Below, one piece after another: positions 23,651 to 34,664 of a stretch of 64,000 nt of DNA (position 1 is the stretch's first letter; each line of letters opens with the position of its first letter). The DNA is taken from contig CM067529.1 of NCBI GenBank assembly GCA_034509925.1, positions 8,497,501 through 8,561,500 on the forward strand. Reading direction: 5' to 3'. Below the pieces are notes generated by a model. The model was not told the DNA's origin. It saw only the letters and a list, made by a program, of their open reading frames with translations, and did no database searches. This DNA comes from Hirudinaria manillensis. Lineage: Eukaryota; Annelida; Clitellata; Hirudinida; Hirudinidae. The position numbers and the translations under genes were made by a program.

Positions 23651-24318
23651 CATCAGCAGGAAATGGCCATATGGATTTAGCCACCGAGACCAAAAACTTT
23701 TTACGAATTCTGATAGCTAGAGAACAAATTGGAGTCCTTGAAGAAAAACCTCTGCAAGAACAACTCCGAGAGCCAAGAACTTTGTCAGATTTATGCAGTG
23801 ACAATTAGTCGCAGTATATACAAATCCGTTAAAGGAACCAGTATTGAGAGCAGCGTTAAAAAACTTTGTCTAGCTCGACAATTGGAATCATTCGTCCTTC
23901 CACAAAATTTCTCTATTACAGACGCTTCCAAAATAAATGACAAGGCTGAAATGGGGTTATATATCCCAAGACTTAAAACAAATGCGGGCCGTAGCTCGAC
24001 AGAAATGACCTCCTAAGTGGCATCCCGTCAAAGTAGTCCCGACAAAATAGCTTTCACATAAAATTCAAGAGAAAATATTGTCTAAAATTGATTTAACTAA
24101 ATTGTGAGCATAGATAATTTCTATATTGACAAGGGTGTGAAGATCAAGTTACTCAACCTTCGAAGTCTCCGATTGCCTACTGCCCGACTCAAAACATTTG
24201 TAAGATGTCTACATCCACTTTATTCCCTTCCTTTCGAAACTGACGAACGATTTTTCCCCAATGCAATTTGACGCTTATTTACGGTGCCCCTATCAAATTG
24301 GCTAAGAGCACTCCTGAA
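23650..24318. other. Unassigned sequence
   Basis: An open frame of 95 codons at 23729-24016 (plus) shows no recognisable motif and no splice support, and lies between transposon remnants. I do not call it a gene. Confidence 0.3.
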
Positions 24319-24770
24319 TGTGACGCTTTCTAAGATGAAGTTTGAACTTCAAGCCTTTTATAAATAATGCGCACAACTTTAATCATGATACAAAGTTTAT
24401 TTTGTAATTCATAAATGAAAATAGTTCACACAACGCCAACTTCTAGCTCACTATAATGCTCGCAAAAATACTTCATAACTCTCCAGCACACAACGCTCTC
24501 CAATTCAAACTCCCAGCGAGCTCTCACAACTCTCCTACAACTCGATCTGTACTCAAAAATCGTAAGTCCGACTTTTTATACAGTCCACAATAAGCAGTAC
24601 CATTCAATCAAATAACCAATCGGGATTCATCGAAGTTTCTAGAAAATATAACACATTCATCGAATCTGCATCCTCGATTATGGGAGAAATTATTTAAAAG
24701 TAAACAATGAAATTCTTTTTTACAAATACCATGTTCTCTCCTCATTAGCCCAGAGCCCTAGTTGCAGATT
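24319..24770 (-). mobile_element. LTR-like block, minus orientation (fossil)
   Basis: Read on the minus strand this block has a TATA box ('tataaaaag', near 24575), then G-rich 'gagttg/gagagt' sequence, then 'aataaa' (near 24392), and ends 'gcgtcaca' at 24319. That layout resembles the solo LTR at 20369. The 5' boundary is not clear and no target duplication was found, so limits and identity are provisional. Confidence 0.35.
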
Positions 24771-24834
24771 TCTGGTTGCATCCAGGTTAAACAAGTTATT
24801 ATAATGAAATTTCGGATATTATGTCATCATCATT

Positions 24835-24895
24835 AAATATTATTATTATTGTTATCATTATTTTTTATATTATTTTATTATTATTATTATTTTGC
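24835..24895. repeat. (ATT)n microsatellite
   Basis: Imperfect ATT/TTA repeats, interrupted by T-rich runs and 'gttatc'. Confidence 0.8.
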
Positions 24896-25319
24896 TACTG
24901 TTGTTATCGTTGTGGTAGTAAATTAATTAATGAAAACAGCATTGTGTAATCCACTAACAGCCTAATTGGGTAGCCGGAAAGGTTCTAATTGTTCTAAATC
25001 TTAAAATTAAAACAGTTGTTAAGACCATAGGGCTATACATCACCGACAAGACCTTTATAACGAGACTCAATATGGGTCCCTAAATAGCTATCTCCATACC
25101 ACATGCTTCGTGAGTTTCGAAAAACACATCGATTTTTGTAAGACGACTCTATTTAAAAATGGAGAAAACTTTTATGCGTAAAAATCTCTAAAAATGAAAA
25201 AAAAAACTATCTTAAGATTCTAAATCTCTAGTAAAAGCACAAAGATCATCGAATGAAATCGTCTTTACAGTGGTAAATTATTAAGCATTTTCTTTTGTGA
25301 CGAAAGCCACACAGTTTAA

Positions 25320-27502
25320 CTAAACATAAGTAACAGTAGGAAAAGTGCATGCTCCATCGGCTTTTTTAACTTTTACCATGAGAGGAATGTACACAATACT
25401 GCATAAGCTACAAGCTCCTGTGATAAAAAAAATTAAGTACGTCTCGTCCAATTTGCTCAAAATTAAACCCGCTATCCAAGTAAAGGAAGCACAACCTAAT
25501 CCTGCACAAGTAAATGCAAGGCCTAATGATTTGGGATAATAACACAAATAAGAATTCGACCAGCATAATCCAGCTGGGAGCAATGGCCCAAGGAAGGCCC
25601 CTAAAACTGCAATGCAAAATACAGTTAAACTTTCCGACTTATCATAATATGCCGAAGCTACGACAGTTGTTACAACGTTTATGGCTAGACAAATAGCGAC
25701 TATAGCCGTGGAGGAATATGATTTTGAAAATGTTATAGAAAGGAACCTACCTACAATCATTAGACCACAGAAAATTAAGTAAATGGAAGAACTATTAAAC
25801 GATTTCTGCTTGTTGTCCCCTGAGATTTGATCGACGAAACCTAAAAATTTGATTAAAATCGATTCCATTCCAAAAGCAAACACAAAATGAGTGAAAAGAA
25901 ACATGAGAAGAGTTACATCTAGAACGCGGTTGTTCGCCAACCATGTTTGTGTGTTAACGTCATGAAAACTCGATATTTCTTTAGCTTGATTCATATCGTC
26001 TTCATAACGACTAACGACTTTATTCAAGCTTTCGGTATCCAGCATTATTTCAGAAATTGCATTTCTTCTTGAACAGCGTTTCCTCCCACACAATTCCAAT
26101 AGCGACCAAATTAGAATGATAAAAAATAAGCAAGAACAAATTAATAATTCAACAACTTGCATAAAAGAGACTTCAAATGTTCCTTCTTTAAGGAATAAAG
26201 ATATATTCTTTTGCCTGGTCCAAGTGATGTTTTTTATTTCCATCGTCATTAAGTGGTCTTTCCAGACAATCGCGAGTGAATTGTAGTAATCCTTTAGTTG
26301 GCTGGCAATAAGTCCACCTATGCCGTAAGACACAAAAGAAAGTTGTATCAAAACCAACGCAGATGATTTGGGCCACAAGCTCAGTAAATGCGTTCCATCT
26401 GCAACATTTTGAAATCTTTCATTATTGTCTTTACCAGTAAATACATTTTTAACTTTAACTAAATTTTATTAAACGCTAAAAGTAACGTGCATTGTAAATA
26501 ATAACAGTATGCAGAGAAGGAACGGGTTAACGGGTCAGCTGGTCAATGTGTCAGACCCGGTTTGGTTGTTCAGCACATCTCTTTACATCCGGAAAGTCTT
26601 TAACATGCTGGAATATTCAAAGTTTCCTTAGATTCAACATTAAAGCAATTTTTGTTATTCTTTCTGCTTCTGACCAGCAGGCAAAGGCATGAACAACTGA
26701 GGAATATACCTTATATGCCGAGTCGGCAAGTGGACCCTTAGCAGCAAAAGAACCACTACAAATGCATTCTGCATAGCCAACAAGAACATTTAGCACCTGC
26801 TAGTACAAAATCGTTTCAGAAGTTTTGGGTAAAAAATGGATACCTTTGCCGAATTTCGAGCAATTTCAAGAGAAATTGTCCAACCGCTGACATAGCCGAC
26901 TTTTTGCAATATTGGCGAGTTCAAGGATCGATTAAGTTATAGAGATTAGGTCAACGGGTAACCGGGTTAAAAGCCATTGGGTAGGGTTGGGTGACCGGGT
27001 CAGAGATCCTGACCGGATTCCGTCTCTGGTATGTAAATAAAGTACGTACAATAGTCCACTAACAAACGAATATAAGCCCTCTTCCAAAACCTCCAGCTAG
27101 GCCAGAGAGTTGGAAACAAACAAAATTAGAAGGACAAGGAAAAAGTGCTATGAGCATAGTGCCGACTGCAAACCCTAAACGAGTTTCTATGCACAGAATC
27201 AGGGAACAGGTTAGAGATGACAACATGACTCCCACTCCGTCTATCATCCAAACTCGTGCAAGTTGTTCGTACGTCACTTCGAATTTCTCCCTCCATTCAT
27301 TAGACAGTATGCCGGCTGTAGTAACGTTAAAACCCTGTATAAAAAATAATTTGATTCATCAAAATTTCCAAAAGAAATACATAATTATGTAACCCACAGC
27401 AAGGCACATAACAATGATTACGAGGAATGAGAGAAGGGCATCGCACGTGCCGGTACATTTGGTGTGTCTTTTCTTTTTTCCTTTCAATTTCTGTAAATGC
27501 AT
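25320..27502 (-). CDS. MFSD4/NaGLT1-like major facilitator transporter, 3 exons
   Basis: Predicted multi-pass membrane transporter of 484 residues. Exons on the minus strand: 27502-27398 (starting ATG, MHLQKLKG), 27334-27064 and 26398-25320. The joins are phase 0 and phase 1, and the frame is open to the stop. Hydrophobic segments fit about 12 helices: the first (FLVIIVMCLAGFNVTTAGIL) crosses the exon 1-2 join, and the second half opens with LLMFLFTHFVFAFGMES. The middle loop (about residues 230-290) is charged and cytoplasmic-looking. The GGFGRGLIF, GTHLLSLWPKSS region matches the place of the 'GxLDxGxNxLLLxLWG' stretch in MFSD4/NaGLT1 proteins. Family members include sodium-glucose transporter NaGLT1, but substrate cannot be read from sequence. 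Intron 2 carries a hAT-like element. MFS membership is firm; the MFSD4 branch is probable. Confidence 0.8.
26512..27028. mobile_element. hAT-like non-autonomous element with 5-bp duplication
   Basis: A 517-bp insert in intron 2 of the transporter gene begins cagagaaggaacggg and ends ccggattccgtctctg, giving imperfect terminal inverted repeats (CAGAGAcGGAA). It is flanked by gtatg on both sides (26507-26511 and 27029-27033). The subterminal regions are rich in 'cgggtt/ccgggt' words. CAGRG-type ends with a 5-bp duplication fit the hAT5 group; no transposase is encoded. Confidence 0.65.
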
Positions 27503-28638
27503 TAATTATATTGAGATATAACCGAATAACTTGATATGCATATTATGTATTGTAGGGGAAAGTGGGGTACCTAACAAAAACCTCCATTAATCTCACACCC
27601 TGGAGTTTGAAAATAAATGAATGTTGCATATCAATGAGACATGATGCTTAAACTACATGCTATAAAAAGGAAATATTTGATATTTAATATATGTAACAAT
27701 ACCAGTGGGCAGTGATGGGAAGTATTTGAAATCAAACGATTTGAAATAGCGATTAAAATCAAAATCATGATTTTTGATCATGAAAATCGTTTTTCTGGGT
27801 GTGATTTTGAATTGATTTTAAAATAAAAAAAACGTGATTTTCAAAATCCATGGGCATCCAAGGGTTAAGAGGGAGGTAACTCCCCCTCGGATCAGACCCT
27901 TGAAGAATTTGCTCTTACACATTTTCAATTTTATACCTTTGTGCCAAATATTTTGTATATTGAATAAACAGAGATTCAAGTAAATTAAGTACCAGTACCC
28001 AATTATTTTGGCTCCTTTGATCTGCACGAACAGCATTGGATGCTTTCTTCAAAACATCTCCAGCTAGAGCCAGAAACGTAAAACTGTTATCAGTGGTAAT
28101 ATTGCGACCGTCAGTCACACTGAAGAGCTTACAACGATAAGGATTTTTAATTCCAGATTCTTGCATAAACCATTATCTGTGCTTTCTTTGCTGGAATGTA
28201 TGTTGGTTCAGCGGAGTAGCCAAGGTAATAATACCAGGTGCCGGCAGATGGAGGCGACAAAGGGGACCAACCACGGATTTGTTGAATTATATATGGAACC
28301 AATTAATGATAACTAGAGAGCACACTTATCTTAAATAGCACAATCTAAACGATGTTATTTTCACCAAGGTACTTTGGGAAAAAGTGCACGTCATAAGGTT
28401 GGGACACTAGTGTTTTTCAACCGTAATTTTGTTGACTATAAATATATATGTACGCTATCGATATTATACGTAGATTTTCATTGGATGCTCTAAAATATTA
28501 ATTTCAGTGACAACTACATTTTGTAATTTAAAAACTGGAAATGCATTTTAAAAAAAGTGACAATCAGCGATCCCCATATGGAAGCAAAAACCTTTATTTT
28601 GTCGGTTAGAACAAACACTTAAAATACAAAATAAATAG
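27503..28638. other. Intergenic, with possible transposon ends
   Basis: The transporter promoter should lie at the left edge; nothing diagnostic is visible. 'cagtgatgggaag' at about 27721 resembles a hAT terminus and 'gggcatccaagggttaa' at about 27852 resembles a TTAA-bounded terminus also seen near 33.57 kb, but neither could be paired with a second end. No gene seen. Confidence 0.35.
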
Positions 28639-29235
28639 TCAATAATATCTTTTGCCACCATTTTTAATTACTTCCTGAACTCCATGCTTCATTGATTCAA
28701 AGAAGAACGGCAGCCTCTTATTGTCAAAATTTTTTTTTATCCATTTCTCAGAACTTTTTGCAACTGCAAAGTGATGGAATATATATCTAACAATATGCGT
28801 CAGAATATACTTGATCAGCAAACAATCTCCACACATTTTCAATCCGATTTAGATGAAGTGAAGCTGGAGTCTTCACTCTTGCTAACAAAATTAATCTTAT
28901 TCCTTTGAAATCTACTATATAGGCGTAGTATATGTATTTGTTTAGAGCTTAAAAACATTTTGAGGAATTTTGTTTCCCCTTTTCGACGACACACATCTGA
29001 TGAACTAGAAGAAAAGATAGCCAAAATAATGACCCCCAAAATTTCTTTTTTAAGAATGATTTTGGGGACATTTGACAGCATGCCAGTAATATTTGAACCC
29101 ATCTAGAGCGTCCAATTAAAATATTTTTCATCTAAAAAATTCATATCTAGCCTCATCATCTTCTTGGACCAGTTCAATCGAATCTTTTTATGATCAAGAA
29201 TGTCAAGAATGACTTTCAATTGGGCTTTCTAAACT
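28639..29235 (-). mobile_element. Dead Tc1/mariner-like transposon
   Basis: On the minus strand, pieces of a Tc1-like transposase occur in order but in different frames. FLDEKYFNW is the first catalytic Asp region (family 'fsDEkkFn'). It is followed by a stretch like 'DGxxYYWH' and 'RNFGG'. LHLNRIENVWRLFADQVYS matches the 'SPDLNPIENVW' region, and the end ESMKHGVQEVIKNGG matches the family's 'SMpxRvxavIxxxGG'. Stops and frameshifts make it a pseudogene. Terminal inverted repeats were not located. Confidence 0.7.
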
Positions 29236-29299
29236 ATAAAAAAAAATCCGCTTCCCCGAGTGCATTTATTTATAAATCCAATTTCAACTTTTTGTAAGT

Positions 29300-30530
29300 C
29301 CCATTGAAGAACATTCTTTCTTGAAAGCTTCACGAACAATAACAATAATAATAGTTTCGAGTGTTTTGTCAAGGAGATGATGTGGCCGATAGTGTATGGC
29401 TAGTGGAGCCCTCATTACGAAAAAGAAGCAGGAACTGAAAAAGTTAAACTTGACTTTCGTATACGTATCCAAAGCGCTTGATTCAGTTTCTCACCAATCA
29501 ATCATTAGAGCTGCTTCTCGACTCGAGGCGCCCCCAATGTTTATCAATTATAGAACAGAAAACAGATTATAGTACAGAAACACTTGGGTTCAAATCAGGA
29601 ATCAGTAGATCCATTCAAGTGGGCAGAGGTGTCAAGCAAGAAGATCCAATGTCTCCTATGCTTTTCAATGCCGTTATTTACATGGTCCTCGGTGACCCGC
29701 GGTCCTACACAATAGATGGCGGGAATCTAGATATAAACTGTCTCACAGCAATCTTTGAACTGCTAGATGCCTGAGGAATCGCTGGGCCATATTATACAGC
29801 GGTGCTTGTTACCGATGTTCCTAGACATGTCAGGTACAACCCCATTTTGGCAATGTTAGGAAGCAGACTTGAAAAATGGGTTCAACGCTGATAGTGAACC
29901 AAGAATCCCGACGAAAAAGGGACAAAAATTCCTGATTTGTGCGCATGAAAAGGCTCCACCTAAGACGTGACAGTGGCATTGGATACTGATGACTAGAACA
30001 AAATACACGCTTCAAAAGTCACAAAATATGACATTCCAGGAATCCACCAATGGATAAAGGAAAATAATCCGACGCCGGAACTACGGAGTCAGAAAGGTAC
30101 CATCACCACCATTATCTTGAACTGGAGAGGAGCTATCACAGAGGAGTCTTGGGGGGGGGGTGGAGGAGATTTGGGGTCTCGAGGATGTTCCTCACGTGGA
30201 CCTCCATCAAAACCATGCAGGAGACTCATAAGATTTGGCGAATCTTTAAAAATAAAGCCTGGAAAAGAAGAATAAAGAAGATCCGAATTGAATGTCGTTT
30301 TTCAGAAAACTATTCAAAATGTAAAAGTTCTAGTCCCTGTCCCAACAAGCCTTTATAATTGCACGACGGACAGTCAAGGGGAGGGGATTTTGGTGTTTTG
30401 CCCTAAGCGCCAAATATGTTCGCTATGCCACTGTGCTGGTGATGTCCATATTCTGTCTCATCGCACATCGCAACACATCCACATCTTTATCAGACGAACT
30501 TAAATGAGTGGACCATCAAGATAAAAAGAT
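29300..30530 (+). mobile_element. R2-like LINE remnant with reverse transcriptase motifs
   Basis: VYVSKALDSVSHQSIIRAAS (about 29440-29510) matches reverse transcriptase motif A of R2-type elements (DVSKAFDSVSH). GRGVKQEDPMSPMLFN (about 29620-29670) matches motif B (RGVKQGDPMSPxLFN), in a different frame. A worn zinc knuckle, CSLCHCAGDVHILSH, follows near 30420-30465. The catalytic motif FADD was not found. It is the only piece in the window that keeps recognisable reverse transcriptase. Confidence 0.75.
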
Positions 30531-31560
30531 TATTTAATCTTCGCCACATTTTTTAAGATAAAAATCTGCTGCTTTTTTTTTGCTATATCTATGGCTCTAA
30601 GGAATATTAATAATTATGGCTTAAGCTGCCGTATTATCAGACGCATTCGAGATTTTAATTAAATTTAGTAAAGTGGTTTGACCTATTACTTCTTAAGATT
30701 CTACAATTTGTTATTGTATTAAATATAAAACTTGACTTTCGACTTCGTTTAAATTTCGGAAATATTTTATTTCTAAAACACTAATTTAAAAGTATTACCT
30801 TTTCAATGAAGACCTCCACATTGGTTGCACCTTCAACAAATGTATTTTGAATATCGGTGGTGGACATTCTCAAAAACGATGTTTAAAAAAAATCTATCCT
30901 GATAAATATTAAGCTCTAAGGAAGAGTTACGATAGAGTTTACAATTGGCTTGCAGCGCAAGTGGGAAGCGGCTTTTAACGCACTCAGGAGGAAATTGGAT
31001 GATAATAACACGGCTCATACTTCCAAATCGTTTTGATGTTTATCTCCTAGTCACAAACGTGAAAAACAGCTATTGTGCCTGCTCAGTATTTACAACAGAA
31101 ATGTAAGCAGCTAATGATAGAAAGAATGCGAACAGAAGCCATGGGGACCTATAATTTATTAATAATGGTTTTATTGTGAGGAAATTTTTATATGTTGCAT
31201 ATCTGCAAGGTATCCCTGAAATTTTTGTTAAAATACTTTTGCGAATTTAGAAAATCAAAAAAAGTTATTTTGAAGCGTCCCCACAAGGACCTTTTTCAAG
31301 GACCAATAAAACATGAAATTACTTTGGAGAATTATTAAACTTAAAGAGATCTGCGTAGGATTTTCCGCTATTGAGTTGAAAATCATAAGGGCCAGAAATG
31401 CCAATGCTCTCTCAAAGAGCGGTCAATAAAAAACAAGGTCGATTCAACTGGGAATTTAGGGCTTTTTATGTTTTAATGGATTAAAGATCTGACCTGCAGG
31501 ATTATAATCTTTTTCTATGTTTGCACACCATGCAGTTTCCATTATCAGTGACAGCAGGGT
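30530..31560. other. Intergenic, no recognised feature
   Basis: No coding exon or named repeat is supported. A G-run (about 30152-30160) lies just to its left in the LINE remnant. Confidence 0.4.
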
Positions 31561-31569
31561 CCGCGATGT

Positions 31570-33080
31570 CATGCCGCAACTCCTCTCAGGAAGAAAATTC
31601 AGAGTCCAGGAAGAAATTGGGAGTCCGAGGCAATCCTAGCCTTCGAGGAGAAAAGAGGGTGTCCGTTCAGGTAGACCGCCATGGAGTCGGATGAAACCAT
31701 TTTTCAAGATGGACTACAGCGAATGCGCAGACAAAAGCTGCCATGATAGTCCAAGAGAGAAGGCGAGAGATGGAGACTGAAAGGATTGCGCTGGCAGTGC
31801 AGCAAAGCCAGTGGACAACCTGGGAAGACGTCATCCAAAAATCCATCACATGGAAAGACATTTGGAAAAAGTCTCCCCTCCGCTTGGCATTCCTCATAAG
31901 ATCGGTTTACGACGTGCTCACTTCCAGGTCCAACAGGCAGAAGTGAGGGATAGTTCAAGACGCTAAGTGTACTGTTACTCCGACACGTGCTTTCATCACG
32001 CACGTACGACCTTGCTCACGGTCGCTATACATGGCGACATAATCAATTCTTGCAGGTCATGGTCGAGGCGGCAAAGACGGCATGCTCACAGGCAAATGAT
32101 CGAGAAATCGCGGCACCAAGAAGGATATACTTCTTAAGAGAGGACTCAACACAGCACCGTAAAAGTAACGTGGCCCAAAGGAGGGACTTGCTGTCTACAG
32201 CCAAAGACTGGACAGTAGGGTGCCAATCAAAAAAATTTTTTTCGAAATTGTTTATTCCCGTTCCAGAAAATTGTTCCTTTTACATTTCTAAGGCTATACA
32301 CAAAATTTTAGGTAAATAAAACGTCATTTAGAACTGTCTCAAGCATCTTGAACATGCCAATGCATTTTTTGTTGAAAGTCTGTGTTTTTTTTATAATATT
32401 TTGAAGGTTAAGTTGTACGAAATTAAACAGATTTAAAAAAAAACCTAAAATATTTCTTGCTATCGAAGTTAACCATGTAAAATGTGCGCAACATGTAATT
32501 TCCGCTATTATACGAAATGTTAAGCATTGGGATGTTCAAGATGCTTGAGACAGTTCTAAATGACGTTTGATTTACCTAAAATTTTGTGTATAACCTTAGA
32601 AATGTAAAAGGAACAAATTTCTGGAACGGGAATAAACAATTTCGAAAAAAACATTTTTTATTGGCACCCTACTGGACAGTCGCGGCAGACCTGCGGGGAG
32701 AACTACCACCAGGTGCTACAAGAGAGCGGCAAGCGGTGCTGGCGTCGGCAGCAACCGATTCCGTCATTATGGTAGAGCTGACGGTCCCATGGGAGGACCG
32801 AATGGATGTCAGCAGTGCTCTGAAGAGCGACCGTTACGAAGAGCTGAAGATGGATATAGAGGGGAAAAGTTATAGTGCCCGTGTGTTTCCAATAGAAGTC
32901 GGAGCGAGAGGGCTGTAGGCAAGTCTAGCTACGCCTTTCTCAGGAAAATAGGCCCTACAAACATTCAAACCAAGCAGTTCGTCCAGAGAATAGCCGAGTC
33001 CGCAGAATTGGCTTCTCACTGGACTTGGACCAGTGGACGGACCGATGGTCAGCCTCAGACACTGTGAGGCAAGAATGCAA
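31570..33080 (+). mobile_element. R2-like LINE copy split by a MITE
   Basis: Outside the insert this copy is nearly identical to 45745-46760. It carries the linker region (WTTWEDVIQKSITWKDIWKK), a damaged knuckle region, YDLAHGRYTWRHNQFL, and the endonuclease part with MVELTVPWEDRMDV and IEVGARGL. Both copies read 'agaagtgagggatagttcaa' and a shortened '...gtacWgttactccgac' where a continuous zinc knuckle should be, so they share defects. The reading is interrupted at 32217-32670 by a transposon insertion, and 5' of about 31570 the homology stops. Confidence 0.85.
32217..32670. mobile_element. MITE with 147-bp terminal inverted repeats
   Basis: A 454-bp insert starts agggtgccaatcaaaa and ends attggcaccct. 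Bases 32217-32363 and 32524-32670 are inverted repeats of 147 bp with only a handful of mismatches. The target actggacagt is duplicated exactly at 32207-32216 and 32671-32680. The paralogous LINE copy has a single uninterrupted 'agactggacagtcgcggc' near 46355, a natural empty site. Long inverted repeats with a 10-bp duplication fit a Mutator-like (MULE) derivative best. It encodes no protein. Confidence 0.9.
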
Positions 33081-33529
33081 ACACATCAACCTCCATCATC
33101 CAAGATTTGGAGAATAGATTTTACAAATGGTTTGTGAATGCCAAACATAGAGGAGCTGGGAGTCGAAAGTGAAAATTAAATGTCGACGAATGAACAATTT
33201 TTGTAAATAAATATTTTATACTCATAGTTCTTTAATTAATAGTTGTGGCGGTTTGGATGCGGTCGATCATCGAATAATGGTGCCGGAATATGGCATGCAT
33301 AATGGCTGGGATTAAGCTGGGGAACCCGAACCTAATATCCGGGCAGCCGGCTGTGTTAGCTGGGGAGGTTCCTTGTTTGTAAACACTGTCACATGACACT
33401 GTTTAATAATTGCTTAATGAAAAGTATACTTTTATATTTTCTAAACCCGAATCTATTGACTAATAAAATAGTTTTAATAGCAAACTTTCGGTTGATACTC
33501 AGTAACAAGAAATGTGTACACTCGTAGCC

Positions 33530-33985
33530 CCCCGGCTGAAAGTGGAAGTTTTTTTACCTTGGGCCATCCAAGGGTTAAGTTAAAGCGCTTCGGATGGCTT
33601 TTAGTTAAATGTAACAGTTAACGTGCTCGTTTGATTTTTTTAGTACTATCTTTATACTCTTTATTTTTATATTAAAAGAAAAGAGGAGGCAAGATAATGA
33701 ATTATGCTTTTAATAAATTTGATTTGGAAATCAATGTCACCTCTGATTTTTGAATGAATAGTAACAAATTTTAACATATTCGTTGGAAGATTTTGTAAGC
33801 TGAGGGATAGTGGGTTCACACTAATCCTAATTGTCATTCACGAAGGGAGTTGATAAACAACACGAAATAAATTTTATTGCCATTTTTAATTTTCAATAAA
33901 TTAAAAAATATCTTGTTGCTTGGTAAAATCGTTTAACACTTGGATGCCCAAAGTAAAAAAAACTTCCACTTTCATCCAATAGACT
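33530..33985. repeat. Inverted pair of TTAA-bounded, piggyBac-like termini
   Basis: 'gaaagtggaagttttttta', 'ccttgggccatccaagggttaa' (33538-33578) and its inverse 'gtttaacacttggatgcccaaa', 'gtaaaaaaaacttccacttt' (33930-33973) form an imperfect inverted repeat about 40 bp long. Each arm has TTAA at its inner edge next to CCCTTGGATGSCC, resembling piggyBac ends. The ends point toward each other with about 355 bp between, so they may be the ends of two separate elements rather than one. The ends of those elements away from the TTAA were not found. Confidence 0.45.
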
Positions 33986-34664
33986 TAGATTAGAGAGTTA
34001 ATCCCGAATACAATATTTTCAAATAAAAATACAATGAATAGAAAATTTTTATTTTTAAATTTATTTATTACTGAGTTTATTTAAAAGTCACGTGCTTAAA
34101 ACCGCATTTTTTTAATATTTAGCTGATCTGTTTTACAAATAAAATTGTAATTTAAATACAATTCTTAATTAAATTAATGTGTTCCTTATAATACTAAATT
34201 TATTCTTTCGCTTTGGATCTATGTTTACCCAAATATAATAACTCATCGCGCTTGTGTTGGAGGTTTGTTCGTTGGTGTTTTTCAGCTAATGTTGTAAATT
34301 TATCAAATCTCAAATTTTTACAAATCCATCAGTATTATTACTTTGGTGTAATAAGTGGCGTCTGTCGAAGTTGAAGAAGCACCGCTACATCATGTTCAAG
34401 GTTAGTTACCGTAGCTAAAATGTAAATTAAATGATGAGCAATTGTTAAATAATTTTTTGCTTCGAACCTATCTTAAAAGTTTAAATTTGCCTTATATTGA
34501 CAGACATCAAAAATTTTCTTTAAATCTCTCGGCTCACGCACACCAACTCTTCAATGTTTAAGGTTACTAGTATTTTTCTGAAAACCTGCTCATTGCATGA
34601 AGTTAAGGACATAAGATGTCATAACTAAGTTTCTGTTACCAGGATTCCAGTGCGATGCCGCTCA

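Noticed and set aside
29284-29472. Minus-strand open frame over the reverse transcriptase remnant
   Set aside because: Antisense to recognisable reverse transcriptase motifs.
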